DNA from: Panicum virgatum
Taxonomy: Eukaryota > Streptophyta > Magnoliopsida > Poales > Poaceae
Direction of reading: 5' to 3'
NCBI RefSeq assembly: GCF_016808335.1
Contig: NC_053138.1
Coordinates: forward strand, 53,784,951 to 53,848,950
DNA: 64,000 bases
The notes under the pieces were generated by a model, which was not told the DNA's origin, searched no databases, and saw only the letters and a list, made by a program, of their open reading frames with translations. This document shows positions 1-12,270 of the stretch, in pieces. Every line of letters starts with the position of its first letter. Position 1 is the stretch's first letter. The translations under genes and the position numbers were made by a program.

Positions 1-1400
1 ATGTGGCGTAGTGGATAAATCAATTTCAGTGTACGTAAATAAATAGAGTACAGACATAACCATTTCGAAAATTGTAACACAATTGAATGAATACTCCTTG
101 TGGCATCTTAGAAAAGAGAATGTACAGCTTTTCAATAAAAGAAAAGAGAATGGACAAGATCTATCTACCTGTAGATCATTGCACACACTGATTGCAGTAT
201 CAACAGGGTCAAACGTATGCTAAATCCCACCCAAATATTCATGCTGTTCTCAATGTGCTTATCAACCTAAACATAGAAAAAAACACTGATTAAACCATCA
301 GTCTAATTAGAAGACAACTCTATGCTAAATGAACGTATTACTAATTAATGTCTTCACAATATGAATAGGCATTGATTTAGGTGTGAACTTGTTGAATAGA
401 GGAGCTATCACGATGGGGTATATTGTCATCATTAGGAGAGCTAATAAAAACATAAAACCCCAGAGATACATGGTCAGCTAAGGTCCTCCAATCTGACACA
501 ATACAGGAAAGATTGAATGAATCAGTTGAGGCACTTTGATGACACTACTACAAGCAGTATGTGAATTTGATTCTGTGGACCTTAGAAAACCAACCAACAA
601 TAGATGGTCATGTCAGAGTTCACCAAGACTCCAAGAAATGTCGCCAAGTGTTAACCTAAGTATAAGAACTTCCACTTTAAGTGCAACGTTACTCTGAATG
701 GAACGATAAATGTCAAAATTAATATGGGTCACTGCTACCCCAAGAAACTGGGTCTCAGCTCTAGGCTGGCTTGTAGGGCTAAGGTTTTGTACGATCATTG
801 TGGGAAAAGAGTGACAATTATGGAAAAGTCACCTTACTATGCATGTAATACTTAATTTTCAATTATTTATGCTAACCTTAAACACAAGAGAACAAGAACA
901 CAAAATATAATGGAATGAATCTTCATATGCATGCTTCTGAATCACCAAAAAAAATGTATGAAAAGTTTTTGACAGCATATTAATTAGGAAAATATCCATA
1001 ACGAAGTGTCGAAAGATCACCATCAGTTGAAAGGCCAGCCCAGTTTATACAATAAATTCTTACATAGGCAACCTAACTGACCACGAATAAAATATGTCAT
1101 ACAGTTTCTAGGTTGAAAAAAATAAGGCATATTGTTGCCTTGTTGATGGATCAAAAAGAATTGCTCCCAAACTTATTGCACAGAAATTTTTAGGTAAAAA
1201 ACAAGTTAAATGATGAGAGCAGATGTTTTTAAGCTGCCTCACTAATCATATCAACTTTGGCTTCAAATAAACCTTAGATTCCAAAAGGTTATGCAAGATG
1301 ATTCATAAAGCAAAAGGTGCCACAAACAAGATATCAATTTGAGCATGCTGTGCAATAAACATTACATATAGTCAAAATGATGATTTTGGATGCACGGTAC
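1..1400. other. AT-rich stretch, no gene recognised
   Basis: This left-edge stretch is AT-rich and I see no convincing exon in it. If the Ulp1-like exon at 1401-1517 belongs to a minus-strand gene, this would be its downstream intronic sequence, but no further exon could be identified. Confidence 0.4.
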
Positions 1401-1517
1401 CTGACGTTGTTGATATGCATCATGAAGGTGCAGCCATTATCATCAGATTCATCAGACAAAACCCAATCAGTCCACTACTAAATACCCTTCAATTTTTTCC
1501 AAGTTCCGAACACTACG
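1401..1517 (-). pseudogene. Possible Ulp1-type cysteine protease exon, frame broken
   Basis: On the minus strand this 117-base stretch is bounded by a good acceptor (TTTGCAG before 1517) and donor (CAG|GTACC after 1401). Its 3' half reads DWVLSDESDDNGCTFMMHI. The NGC(T)FM pattern resembles the catalytic-cysteine region of Ulp1/SUMO-type proteases, which in grasses occur in host genes and in many Mutator-like transposons. The first half (RSVRNLEKIEGYLVVD) is open in a different frame and hits TGA, so a 1-2 base indel is needed to join them. No other exon of such a gene was found in the window. The Ulp1 link is an inference from one short motif, so it could be chance. Confidence 0.25.
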
Positions 1518-1689
1518 CTGCAAACAAGAAGGGGTAATTAGGAAGAAGCTAACCAGAAAATGCTATCGTTAGCAACAATATATATTCTTGTTTGCAGTCT
1601 TCACCTGATGAGCTACTTCACCACTTGATGGGCTTCGAAAGAAAGGTGCTTGTGCTTGCACACGCTATTCACCTGTAGGCGGATGCCAA

Positions 1690-2680
1690 CCTCCTGCACA
1701 AGCACGAACAAAAAATTAGAAGAAAAAACAAAGGCTACCCTTTCCTTGTGCCCGGAGGCAGCACAGAGCCGCGCCAGCCATGGACGCCACCGCCGGAGCT
1801 CAGGCCGCCGCGTGCGCATGGCCGGAGGAGGGCGCGCCGGCCATGGACCCACGCCGTCCAGGGAGGGGGGAGGGAGGAGGGCCGCACCGGCCATGGAGGG
1901 GTGAGGGAGGAGGGCCTCGCCGGCCATGGATGCCATGGACCCGAGCCGGCCAGGGAGGAAGCGGATCCACGCGGCCGGCCACTGCGGGAGGGCGAGATCT
2001 GGAGCATGGGGGCGCTGGCGAGAGAGCGCCGCAAGGACGCGCGGCAGGGGCGCCCACCACTTGGTCCCGCCGGCGAGGGACCATGCCGCGGGCCGCGCCT
2101 GCCGGAGCCCCGCCACCATCTCGCAGGAGTCCACTGGATCTTCACCACCATCCCCGCCATTTGTGACGACCTCCACCAGGCCTTCGTCGTCGCCAAGGGG
2201 GCCGCCACCAACACTGCTGCTGGATCCGCCGATCGTCGCCGGGTTTCAGTCGGGGCCCAAGCAGGGGCTCGGTGGCGGGGGAGGCAAGGGTGCGAGGTGC
2301 AGGAGGAGTAGCGCGGCGGTGGGGCGCATGGGGCCGGAGGAGCATGCGGGCGGAACGGAGGAGCAGGAGGCTTGGCGCAGATCGGCCAGGACGGCGAGGA
2401 TTGGCGGCCCGTGATGGAGAGGCGGCCGGGGACGGAGCGGCGGCCGCGGCGTGGGGATGGAGGGGAGGGCGCGAGGCGAGCGTGGGCGAGGGAGGAGGCG
2501 ACGTCGGGGGAAGGCGTGTCGCGAGGGGGTCAGTGGAGGCGGCGTGATTGACGGGAAGGCTAGGCGCCGCGTGATGGCAGGAAATCGGACCAATGGGCGG
2601 GCGGGTACAGAGGAAGGGTAAACATCGGCGCGGTGAAAAAAAATTCTTGCGATCGGGAGCACAGCGCCTCATTGAACGGG
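1690..2680. other. GC-rich low-complexity block
   Basis: About 1 kb of very GC-rich sequence is open in several frames on both strands. It contains imperfect tandem copies of a unit around ggccggccatgg(a) plus gagggaggag between roughly 1830 and 1960. The open frames encode Ala/Arg/Pro/Gly-rich proteins without any recognisable domain, so no coding call is made. It could be the leader and first exon of a minus-strand gene leading to the exon at 1401-1517, or cargo of an old transposon. No terminal inverted repeat was found at its edges. Confidence 0.4.
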
Positions 2681-3508
2681 CGGGGACGATGAAAATCCAT
2701 CTGCCATCCTCTCAAATCAAACTTTTAGCCTTACATGTGGGCCCAAAAGTGGGGGTTTATGAAGTGGGTATGTGGGCTAATTTTGGTGAGGATTGTTTCA
2801 ATTGTCATGGATCCTTATAGTAGAGATAAAAGTGTGTTTTGATCCGGTATAGCAAAGCTAGAGGTTAAGTAACCCATTTACTCGTATTGTATAGTGGGTT
2901 ATTTGAACTTTTTCCATGAGATTAATACCACCTTGATAGTCTAACGTAAATTCAAATTAGTTAACAAATCTTTATAACCCAAATATCTCCGAGTTTTGAT
3001 ATGGCTTTAGTGAAGAAATGATATTCCTTCACAAAAAAATAAAGAAATAATATAAATCTAACACATAAGTTTGAAAAACATGATGCGGTCTTAGAAAGGA
3101 AACAAGATAAATTTGATCCATGAATATCATTATAATGGTGGCAATAAGACGATGACTTGATCACGAACAAACTCACCGGCCCAATATCTAACGGCGATTG
3201 GTAACTCAGGGCCAAGAAATTAAAAAAAAATGGTTTTGGAGCCAAATAGCCAAGTTCATGAGAAAAAGATCTAGAAACTGAGCACAACTTTTTCTTTAGA
3301 GTCAAGAAAATAATTTTCGCTAAAATAATCCCCGTCGATTCGGGCATTCGGCCACAGACAATCCTACCCACCTGCCACCTCAGGCTGTGCGGCACACGGA
3401 CCGTGCGCGGTGGCTGGGAACCCACCGGGCCCCTGTGACGAGCCGCGCGCTAGGTGCAGTGGTGCACACGCGCGTGAACACCAACACGAACACGGCACTG
3501 CGGCGGCC
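2681..3508. other. Intergenic region and probable TIM22 promoter/leader
   Basis: AT-rich sequence to about 3300, then GC-rich sequence up to the TIM22 start codon. The last 150 bases probably hold the 5' leader. No clear TATA box was recognised, and no other gene was seen. Confidence 0.4.
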
Positions 3509-6500
3509 ATGGCGAGCGGCGGCGGTGACCCGAGGCCGGAGGACGACCCCTTCTCCGACGGCGACACCAGCGAATCCGACTCCGCCGACGAGTCCCGCCC
3601 GCAGCGGATGGGGGCGCGCCGGCCCGGCGCGACCAACAACCCGATCCTGACGCGCCTCGCGGTGTCGCGGAACCCGAGCCCGCTGGCCGCGGCCACCGCC
3701 GCCCCCGGGGTCTGCCTCCTCCGCTTCGCCTGGGAGTCCGCCGCGGGGTCCCTCGTCGGCGCCGTCGTCGGATACGGTAAAACCCACGCCGGCCCGTCTT
3801 CTCCGCTCCTCACCTGCCTCCCCCGCCCCGTTCGAATGGAACATCGGCCTAGGGTTTAGGGCTCTGCGACGTGTGGTCGTGGCGCCATTTCGTGGCCTTA
3901 CGTACGGATTTGCGATGACGGGTTTTGGACCCCGTGCGGATTAGGTTTCGTTTCGCCGATTCTAGCCGCCCAATTGGTGTGATTAGTGTTGTTTTGCAAT
4001 GGGCATTGTTCGCCTGCGGTAGCTGGGCATTAATGTGATTTGCACATGTTTAATTTGGTTGCGCTCTTGTTCAATTTGTGGTATCCGGTCTATCCTGCTC
4101 ATAGGAATCGCTCACACTGTACAGTTTCGCCTTCTAGAATTTTCTCTTGTTAGTTTAGTGTTATGTCAGACTAAGTTTCTAGAGATTGTTGAGAAGATAT
4201 GGCTCTAGCACAAGATTAAATTTACATACACCTTTTGAACTCGTCCTGCTAACTATGGAGCACTTGGTTTTAATAAATGTCTAAGTTTCCATGGAAATGC
4301 AAGGTGAAAAATTCTCCTTTGCTTTATTCACTTCATTAAGGCCCTGAGTCCTGACCATGTAACCGAACAGAGGTTTAGTGTTGGTTGTATTCATGAAACA
4401 ATGACTTAGAATAAATGTAAAAAGCAAACTATAGATGAAGGAACCTTGATTCACAGTCAGATATCACTTGACTTAATCTGCTGTCGTGTGCTGATACTCG
4501 AGCCTAGGAAAAGGTTCAATTTCATGGTTATTTATGTTACCTTAAAGAGCTCTCAGAATGCTAAATTATAGGCTATCTGTATTCTCTGCTTTCAACTTGA
4601 CGTACGTGCATACTTAACTTGTTAGTTGGGTTGGATGCTTCTGGCATATTTGTCTTACACCGATCTCTTTTTTGACAAGAGAATGTCTGGAGGTGTGTTT
4701 GAGGCGTTTCACATCTGCCGCTCTGTTATTCTACCTGCCCTGCATGTATGAGGATTAGTTGGGTATGTGAAAATGTTGGGCCTTCTTACAGTTCTGTGCA
4801 ATTGGGGATCTGCGCCAGTGATAGATTTGGATAAATATGAGTCCTAAAAGTGAATTCAAGTTTCATAAGTGGATTAATGCAGGTTAGATTTTAATCATAT
4901 CTCCAGCATCTGTCATGCCAACCAGACAACATCTTGTTTCGTAGTTCATCCTGCATCACAACACACAATTAACCTAACAAAACTCTGACTTGTATCTGCT
5001 TGTTCAAACCAGTTTGGACTTTGTACATCCTTGAGAGTGTATTCTGTTCAAACCAGTTTGGACTTTGGACATCCTTGAGCGTGCATCATTTGAGTCGCCG
5101 CTTACAAGTAGAAACTCAAAGATAATTGCTTAATATAGAAAACTGAGAATAGGAACCACAGAATATGATTGTGTCAAATACTACTGATATTACTGAAGCT
5201 ATAATAAACTTGAATAATCCATAAATTATCTTGATTACCTGTTCGTTCACTATGCAATTGGGTCTATTACTCTAGCACTCCACAGAACTGTTCCCCAAAC
5301 CTGCTAGCCCGTCAAATGCATATATGGTTCAACCTGAGCCATGGAGGCTTGATCTGAATCATCACATGTGAAAGGAAAAGATTCTTTGTGGGATTGCCAG
5401 GCTGAGAGTCTCTCTGCTAAATAATTGCTACCCTTATTTGTGAAAATGAAAACAGAAACCGATATTGAGATATAAAGATCTTAATCCTTTAACTGATATT
5501 ATGGTCACAAACCACACTGAATGAAAACTTTCACCATAAATCTGTACACAAAATGGTTTTGCTTTTATTTGTTTTAGTACTGGTAGTGGACCAGTATACC
5601 TCTGCTTAAACCATATATTCTCTGCCGTAGCTGTTAGGTCCTATGGATGCTAAGAAGGAAAAAAAATCTATTTTATTTCTGTTTGATATATTGACATATT
5701 GTATGCTCTTATTTAGAGACATTAAAAACTATATAACTGGTAGAGATATCACCTTTATGACTTACTGGAATAATCAGCACAGTGAATGACAATCTGGACC
5801 TTATATTTTAATTGACCCAATGTTCTAAAATGCCTGGTGGTGTCTAGCACCAGATTGTATTTTCATTGTTTTGTTTTATGATTGTTTGCTGCTAAGTCTA
5901 AATGTATGTTCTGATAGCTCTGCTTTGCTATTTTTGGTAACTCTTCAGGTAAAGGTTTGGTTACGATGAAGGGTTTTAAAGGATCATTTCCTGATGCTGC
6001 ATCATCTGCTAAGGTATAAAGAATATGCATTTTCACATGTGGATACCACTATTGTGCCTATTGTTTACCAATATCTCATGTTGATAATTTGGCATCTTTG
6101 CTCTAGATATTTGCTGTTCTTGCTGGTGTTCAAAGTTTGGTAGCCTGCTCTTTGAGAAAACTACGTGGAAAAGATGATGGTTCGTATTTGTTCATGTTCT
6201 GCCTTTTTTTTCATTTTTTATTCCTTTGGATTAATAAAATGCTAAAGGATGACCATGGTCAATTGTTCCATTTCCAGGTATCAATGCAGGAGTTGCAGGC
6301 TGTTGCACTGGCCTTGCTCTGAGCTTTCCAGGTAAAGCCACTATAAATAGTACAATTATTAAGCTTTGAACTGCTTTAAGATAAAATTGTGGCATTCCCG
6401 GATATCCTGGCAAGGACTAGGATTACATAAACAATGAGTTAGGGCTGGGAGCACTTGCACTCTGCACTTTTTTTATATACTTGGTCTTTGCAATTCTGAC

Positions 6501-7287
6501 TTAGTTCTTTGATGAAAAGTGAAAACTTAGTGTTTAATATTATTTTTAAATGATGCTAATTTTCTGATTTGCGTGTTTCTTTGCTGTGCCTTTGCCTGCA
6601 ACCAGATCTAATTGACTTTTGGGGCTATAGTAGAAACTTTCCCGTGCTATGGGCCACTAGGCCAGAGGGGAGCTGGTTGTAAACTTGTGATAGTTCATGG
6701 CATGGTAGTTTCTGTAGATGGTTTTGATGAAACATGCAGCCTTAGCATCCATAACAATTCACAAGTTCCAATTTTGATGCTCATCATGGTTAAATATTTT
6801 GCCTTTTTGAAGCCTTCAAATGCTTCCATAATCATCTGCAATTTATTCCTGTGCACTATAAGAGTACCAATGTTTAGCTGTTAATTACCCTTGTCTTACT
6901 TTGGTGTCCATAGCATATGTGAACTATTTCTGTTGTCCAATTAATTTGTTGTGCTCACTTCTTTTTGTTGTCTTGGTATACTCGCTCTGTTTTGTTACAC
7001 CATTTTTCACTAATCGTTCTGCAAATGAATCTCATTATTTCTTTTCGGTTCCAGGTGCACCGCAAACTCTGATTCAAAGTTGCCTGACCTTCGGAACTTT
7101 CTCATACATCATAGAGAAGCTAAACAAGCAGCAGCCTGCTCTGGCGCTCCCACCGGTTACGGGCTCGAAGGACCTGAAGGGTGGACAGAGCGTTCTTCCT
7201 CCCTTCATGCTTCCTCTTCCCCATGACGCTATGGAGGGATTTTCTAAGTTCCAAAACTTTTTGTCGTCAAAGTTTCGGGGAGACTGA
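3509..7287 (+). CDS. TIM22: TIM22-type mitochondrial inner membrane translocase subunit
   Basis: Five exons join in frame to 230 residues: 3509-3776, 5949-6013, 6107-6179, 6278-6331 and 7055-7287, all with GT-AG introns. The product is a Tim17/Tim22/Tim23-family protein. In plants the TIM22 type inserts carrier proteins into the mitochondrial inner membrane. Sequence support: an acidic, Ser-rich N terminus (EDDPFSDGDTSESDSADES), then VCLLRFAWESAAGSLVGAVV as the first membrane segment, the KGFKGSFPDAASSAK loop, FAVLAGVQSLVACSLRKLRGKDDG, and the Cys/Gly-rich [20 protein letters not shown] segment, ending in a hydrophilic tail. Domain order, length and intron positions fit Arabidopsis TIM22-1-like proteins. 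The start is the first ATG of the open frame, in good context (GCGGCCATGG). Intron 1 is long (2.2 kb). No lesion was seen. Plastid-targeted relatives exist, so location is inferred from family similarity. Confidence 0.9.
4996..5088. repeat. Short tandem duplication in TIM22 intron 1
   Basis: A unit containing gttcaaaccagtttggactt and catccttgag occurs twice, offset by about 45 bases, inside intron 1. The copies differ at only a few positions. No function is suggested. Confidence 0.7.
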
Positions 7288-7827
7288 GTTACCTTACGGA
7301 ATGATGCCTAGTTGCCCACTCTGGATTGCGTCTTTGTAAATCTGTCAAGCTGAGCCTTCTCCTTTCAGTTTATCTTTTCTGCGATTATATGTTTCTAAGG
7401 CAGTGCGTTGCTAGTGTTGACGATTCTACCCTATTCTGTGACAATTTTGCGAATAATGGAAGCAGTAGGCCTAGGAAGCAGCCTTTCTGTGTTCAATTGT
7501 TGTTGTACCGTTGAACCTTTCATCTATACCGCTAAAATACTAGTTTTTTTACTGAAAAAGAGGTTGAGGAGGTTGTGCGCCAAGTGAAAACATAACAAGG
7601 CCCCAAGCTAAAGTTTAGCATGTTATTTTGGGAAGTTGCAAGAAGGGTACTTGTTTTTAGTTTACACACTGGGATCATCACATTGCTGCCAAATACAATG
7701 TGTACACGTTGAAAAGCCAAATTAAGCTCCAATTATTGACAATGATCTCAGTCGTAAAATTATGAGTTTTTTTAATAGTCACTAGAGAGGAAAGCATTCC
7801 CACCAGAATGCTATTCAAAAGGTGTGG
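7288..7827. other. TIM22 3' untranslated region and short intergenic gap
   Basis: This follows the TIM22 stop codon. The first 200-300 bases are probably 3' UTR. I see no gene in the rest before the MITE. Confidence 0.5.
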
Positions 7828-7988
7828 CTAGGGGTGGTAACGGGTCATGGCCCTAGTGGCTACTTCACAGTCCAACTGGTTTTTTTAATTTTTTAGCTCA
7901 AAATTGTATATGATTAGAGTCCGGCTATTTTAGGATCCGGCCCTTAGATTATCTAAGTCAAATTTGAGGGCCCTTTACCACCCCTAAG
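7828..7988. mobile_element. MITE with ctaggggtggtaa termini, copy 1
   Basis: About 160 bases bounded by inverted termini: ctaggggtggtaa at the left and ttaccacccctaag at the right. Its interior matches, in reverse complement, the element at 22654-22809 (shared pieces include agattatctaag and the tagagtccgg region). The size and lack of coding sequence indicate a MITE. The superfamily is unclear; the 7-8 base duplication of the second copy points to hAT. No target duplication could be recognised for this copy. Confidence 0.65.
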
Positions 7989-8476
7989 TGTTCAAAAGTC
8001 CCATTTTTGGGAAAAATGAGACAAAATTCTTCCTCGATAATTTTGAAAAAACGAGCTAAAACCCTGATATCATGCTAGTTCTATATAATTAGTATATACA
8101 TGGTCACACGCTAGTTCTATATAATTAATATATTTCAATTTCTAAAATGATCAAATGCTTTAGGGATATGCAGAGAAGCTAGTTGTCCACGTAGGCCTAT
8201 CGGCTGGCCCAAAGCTGACAACACAGGTATCGGCTCGGACTACCTGACACCTATTTTTAAAATTTTTACTAAAATAATATTATTTTGAAATAAAATCGGA
8301 TTTGGGGGCTCGGCGGTGGGGGATTTCACTCCTGGCCACTTATCTTCCCACAGCCTTCTTGTTGTTTCTTTCACCATCACCAGTAATAATCCATCTGCTA
8401 TTCATATATACCTGTTTGACCTGTGTTTGACTGACGTAATAGTTTACAGCTTATGTCATTGGCTGATTCAGGTACC

Positions 8477-8578
8477 AGCTCACTATCTACAAGAGAAATT
8501 CAATAAATTCATGACCAGTTTCCGCCCAGCTTACTATCTACAAGAGAAGTTCAATAAATTCATGACCAGTTTGTGCTC
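8477..8578. repeat. 51-base tandem duplication downstream of LPAT2
   Basis: Two near-identical 51-base units (8477-8527 and 8528-8578) each contain actatctacaagagaa and ttcaataaattcatgacc. They lie about 150 bases beyond the LPAT2 stop codon on its transcribed strand, so they may fall in its 3' UTR. The rest of 7989-8726 holds nothing recognisable. Confidence 0.85.
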
Positions 8579-10014
8579 CACCAAAAACAAATCTACAATT
8601 GTTTTCATACAAGTACAAGAAGAGGTTGGAGATGGCAATTCTTGCCACAGGAAAAAACTTTTCAGATCCTAAAGAGCACAAGAACCGAGAAAATTTGTCC
8701 CATTACGCTTGTGCCTACATAATCGGTCACGTAACGAATTGGGAGTCCCTCAAACCTTTCTTAACTCGATTCCTTGCTGCTCTGGCAGAGCTCGAGCGTT
8801 CTGATTGCAAGAACATTATGAAGACATGCAAGATGCCAGTCACCAGCCCCAATCCAGCAACAAAGAGGATAATGCCTTTCCACGTTGACAGGAGCTGAGT
8901 CCACTGTAAGAATCTGTAGGTACCATATAGCAGGAGGCATGACCAAGCCAGAACGACCTGCACCAACAACAGGAATACTAGTGAGCAGCTGCAAGAGGAA
9001 AGTGTGAAGTGCTATGTATCCCAGATATTCTCATAGCAAAATAGTTAAGAACCAAATGTGCTCAGATCTTTTTTTTTATCAAGCATGCTTCATGTATTAA
9101 GGGAATTGAGCTCGTTATGGTTGGAATAGAAAAAGTTTGCTACATGAAATGAGGTGCTAGTTACACCAATTTAGCAAAGATGTGTCACCATTATCATGAT
9201 GACCATCTTGCTATTTTTTCTGTCAGAGAAGACAGTCTGAATTTCCAGGTCCTAGTGGAGCTACCATCCCACAAGAGTATCTGTCCATTCACTATTTTGA
9301 TTTCTTAACAACTGATGGACAGTGCTAATCCGTTACATGATGCCTTAAACTCTTAGTTAGGTATTTACCACCAAAGATTTTATTGGACGACCAATCGGTC
9401 TAATTTCCTCATCAAAACTACCAGTTGCTATATGCTTGTCCAATAATGCATCCTGTAATTGAAAAAAGTAATTAACAAATCAGCCAAGTTGCGGAGCCTT
9501 TCAAATGTGATACTTGTATGCTCATAGTTTCACAAAATAGTCAAATACCTTTGCCACAAATATGTCCTGGCACCATTTTGAAACATCTTCATCGGATTTA
9601 GGCATATCAATCATTGCATGACGTTTTATGCAGACATGAACCTACAATAAAAAAATGTGGATCTGTAACTATAATTAACTTAAAAAGGTAGCCAATTGAA
9701 GTTTCCAAGCTAAAAGTTGATGGCATCTCAGCAATTCGGGTCCACAGAGTTGAAAGTTGAAGTACTTACTACCGATGACTGTCCCTTGAGAATACGCAGC
9801 ATTGTTGGTGCAGGTGAATCTTTAGGGATTACCACTGTTGTATCATAGATAGCTGGGACAAAATCACGCATAATACTTACTGCTGATACAAATCCCTGAT
9901 ATTTGCACACAAAAAAGAGAAGTCAGCACATAAAAACTTTCAGAAAGAAAAGTAAAAAAAAACAAGGGAGAGATCAAAATTTGCAAGAAAAAATACAAGG
10001 CATCATAGTAAAAA

Positions 10015-10491
10015 CCATAGTCGCAGGATTCGGGGTCGATGCCTCATCCCACGACCCGGGAACGCTGTTCCGATTCGAGGGTCGGGGTCAAAGAGGGTCA
10101 GTGTCACATTCAAGATTGGATCGCGTCCCGATTTGAGAGGGGTTGCAGCCCCATTACTAGCAGATTTAATTGGGATAAGAAGGTTAAGAGTGTGATTTTT
10201 GTTAGATAATGAGTCGAGTACGTGTACTATGGTCTAAATGTACTTTTTTTATACATTTCTTATATGCTTGTGCAGATTAGTTTCTTCATTAGTAGCACAT
10301 ATATAGTTTTTGTCTTTTTAAAGACGCATCGACCCGAAAATATCGACTCGGATGAATCAGGGTCACGTTCCACATAATAATTTATGGTTCCATAGAGGTA
10401 TACCCCCTTCGTACCACAATTTTATAAAGTGACGACCCTCGTTCCTCGACCCCGTTCCTCGCCGGTCGACCCAAGAACTTTGTGACTATGG
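10015..10491. mobile_element. MITE-like element in LPAT2 intron 7
   Basis: A 477-base element lies within the intron between exons 7 and 8. Its ends are inverted: ccatagtcgcaggattc at the left, and gaactttgtgactatgg at the right. It is flanked by a taaaaa duplication (10009-10014 and 10492-10497). The interior is rich in tcgacccg/cgggtcg-like pieces and has no coding capacity. The superfamily is not assigned; the short duplication in an A-rich context is only moderate support. Confidence 0.6.
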
Positions 10492-12270
10492 TAAAAACTA
10501 CAAAAAAAAATATGTCAACCAACTGTCCTTGCAAGAAGTGTCTGCCTTCGGAGTTCTGACCTCAATAAACGATTAGTACAAAAGATAGGCACTGGTAATC
10601 AACTAAAGCTAGAACGGGAACTCAAATATATACGAGTTTTATATAAAGTTGCATCAAATGGGAATAGGTAAGCCGTCAATGTTTGGGAGAGGTCTTTAAC
10701 ATTTCACATGCAACAGTGGAGACATTCGTGGTAGAATACAAAATTTCAGTCAGGAAGCGGCAAAAATGAACACCTTTGTCCATGGAATCAACACATTTCT
10801 AGGGGCTGGCAAACCCTATGAGGCTGCATATTCTTGAGCTGCTATAAGTTTTGCTGGCGTAAACCGTGTACCCTCAACAAAAAGGGCAAGCCAGAATGAT
10901 CTAGGGAAGTCCTGCAACCTTTTGAGACCCCACTGCATTTAAGAGCATAAGGATCATTAAATTACTGTGAACAGCAAGGTGTCAAGTTCCTTAGGTAAGG
11001 TTGAAAATACCTTAAGTGTGTTTTCATCCTTTGCCCAACTTCTCTCCAAAAAGAGGTATTCAGCAAACCACATGGACCAGCCAATAACCTGCAACAGTTT
11101 ATCAGAGCATGAGCAGAGACAGAACATGCTGTCCACGGTAAGATAATATGTGATTTTCTATTCTAATATGGATAGCATAGAACATGATAGTATGATGCAT
11201 TGTGTACATCTATTCCTTCATCTTCAACATTAATTGTTTGATAGAGTCAAGACTAACCCCTATTTTAGCACTATTCATTTATGTTATTACCTTTCTGTTT
11301 TCACTTCAAATTTTATTGGTAAGACAGCCTGGGCAGTTGAGCCTAGACTAATTTTAAGAAAAAGTAAAGATTATGCATAGTTTAGTGTTTCTATCGTTCA
11401 AGCATGACTAAACCTATATCGTTAGGACCCTAGCAATATGGATGATCATCTACTTCTTGTTCACTAGTACTTTGTTCCGAGACTCTTGATACTTTGACAC
11501 AAGGGACCAGATGATCATAGATATTCATGGGAAATAATTCTTTGACCCAAGCATAACAAAGAGGTCGCAAAACTGATGGTTAAAAGGAAATACCATGTAT
11601 AATGAAGCACTGTGCATGATAATTTTAGTACAAGTCAATATGTATAAAATTTGATTTGTTTCCATTGCATAAATTAACTTGACATAGCTTTTCAGAAATA
11701 CATTGGAACAAAGCAGCAATAGGAGTAATACAGAACGAAAACATGAGACATTATACCATTGTAGAAATGTATAAACTAACTTACAGGAAGGAACTTTGAA
11801 GATTTCTTCATGATAGCTAGTGTGCTTCCAAGACATCCTGAACGCTGGCCGCCAAATCATGCAAAATCTCATCTCAGCCCAATGTATAGTAAAACTGCTA
11901 GTTCTAAGCAAAATAGTTAATGACAAAAATAATAATCACCTGTGCTAAAATCCATCCAATAAGCCAATCAATATCACTCCGGTGATTTGATATTATAAAG
12001 GCATGCTCTCTGCCTATAAAATTCTTCAGATAAGGCTATAATCAAAATTTATCTTTTTTTAAAAAAAATATTATGAGCGCACTATGCTATAACATCAATG
12101 CCCGCGTGAAAATATGGAACTCAAATCCTTACCCATTAGCTTATAAGTTTCTTGATCAACATGCAATTGTACCTGCAGAATTGAATTGAACGATTGAAAC
12201 CAGTGAACAAATAAAGAATATGAAACAATTATTTCAAGAAAGATCCAGACAAATCAACCTTTGCTATTAT

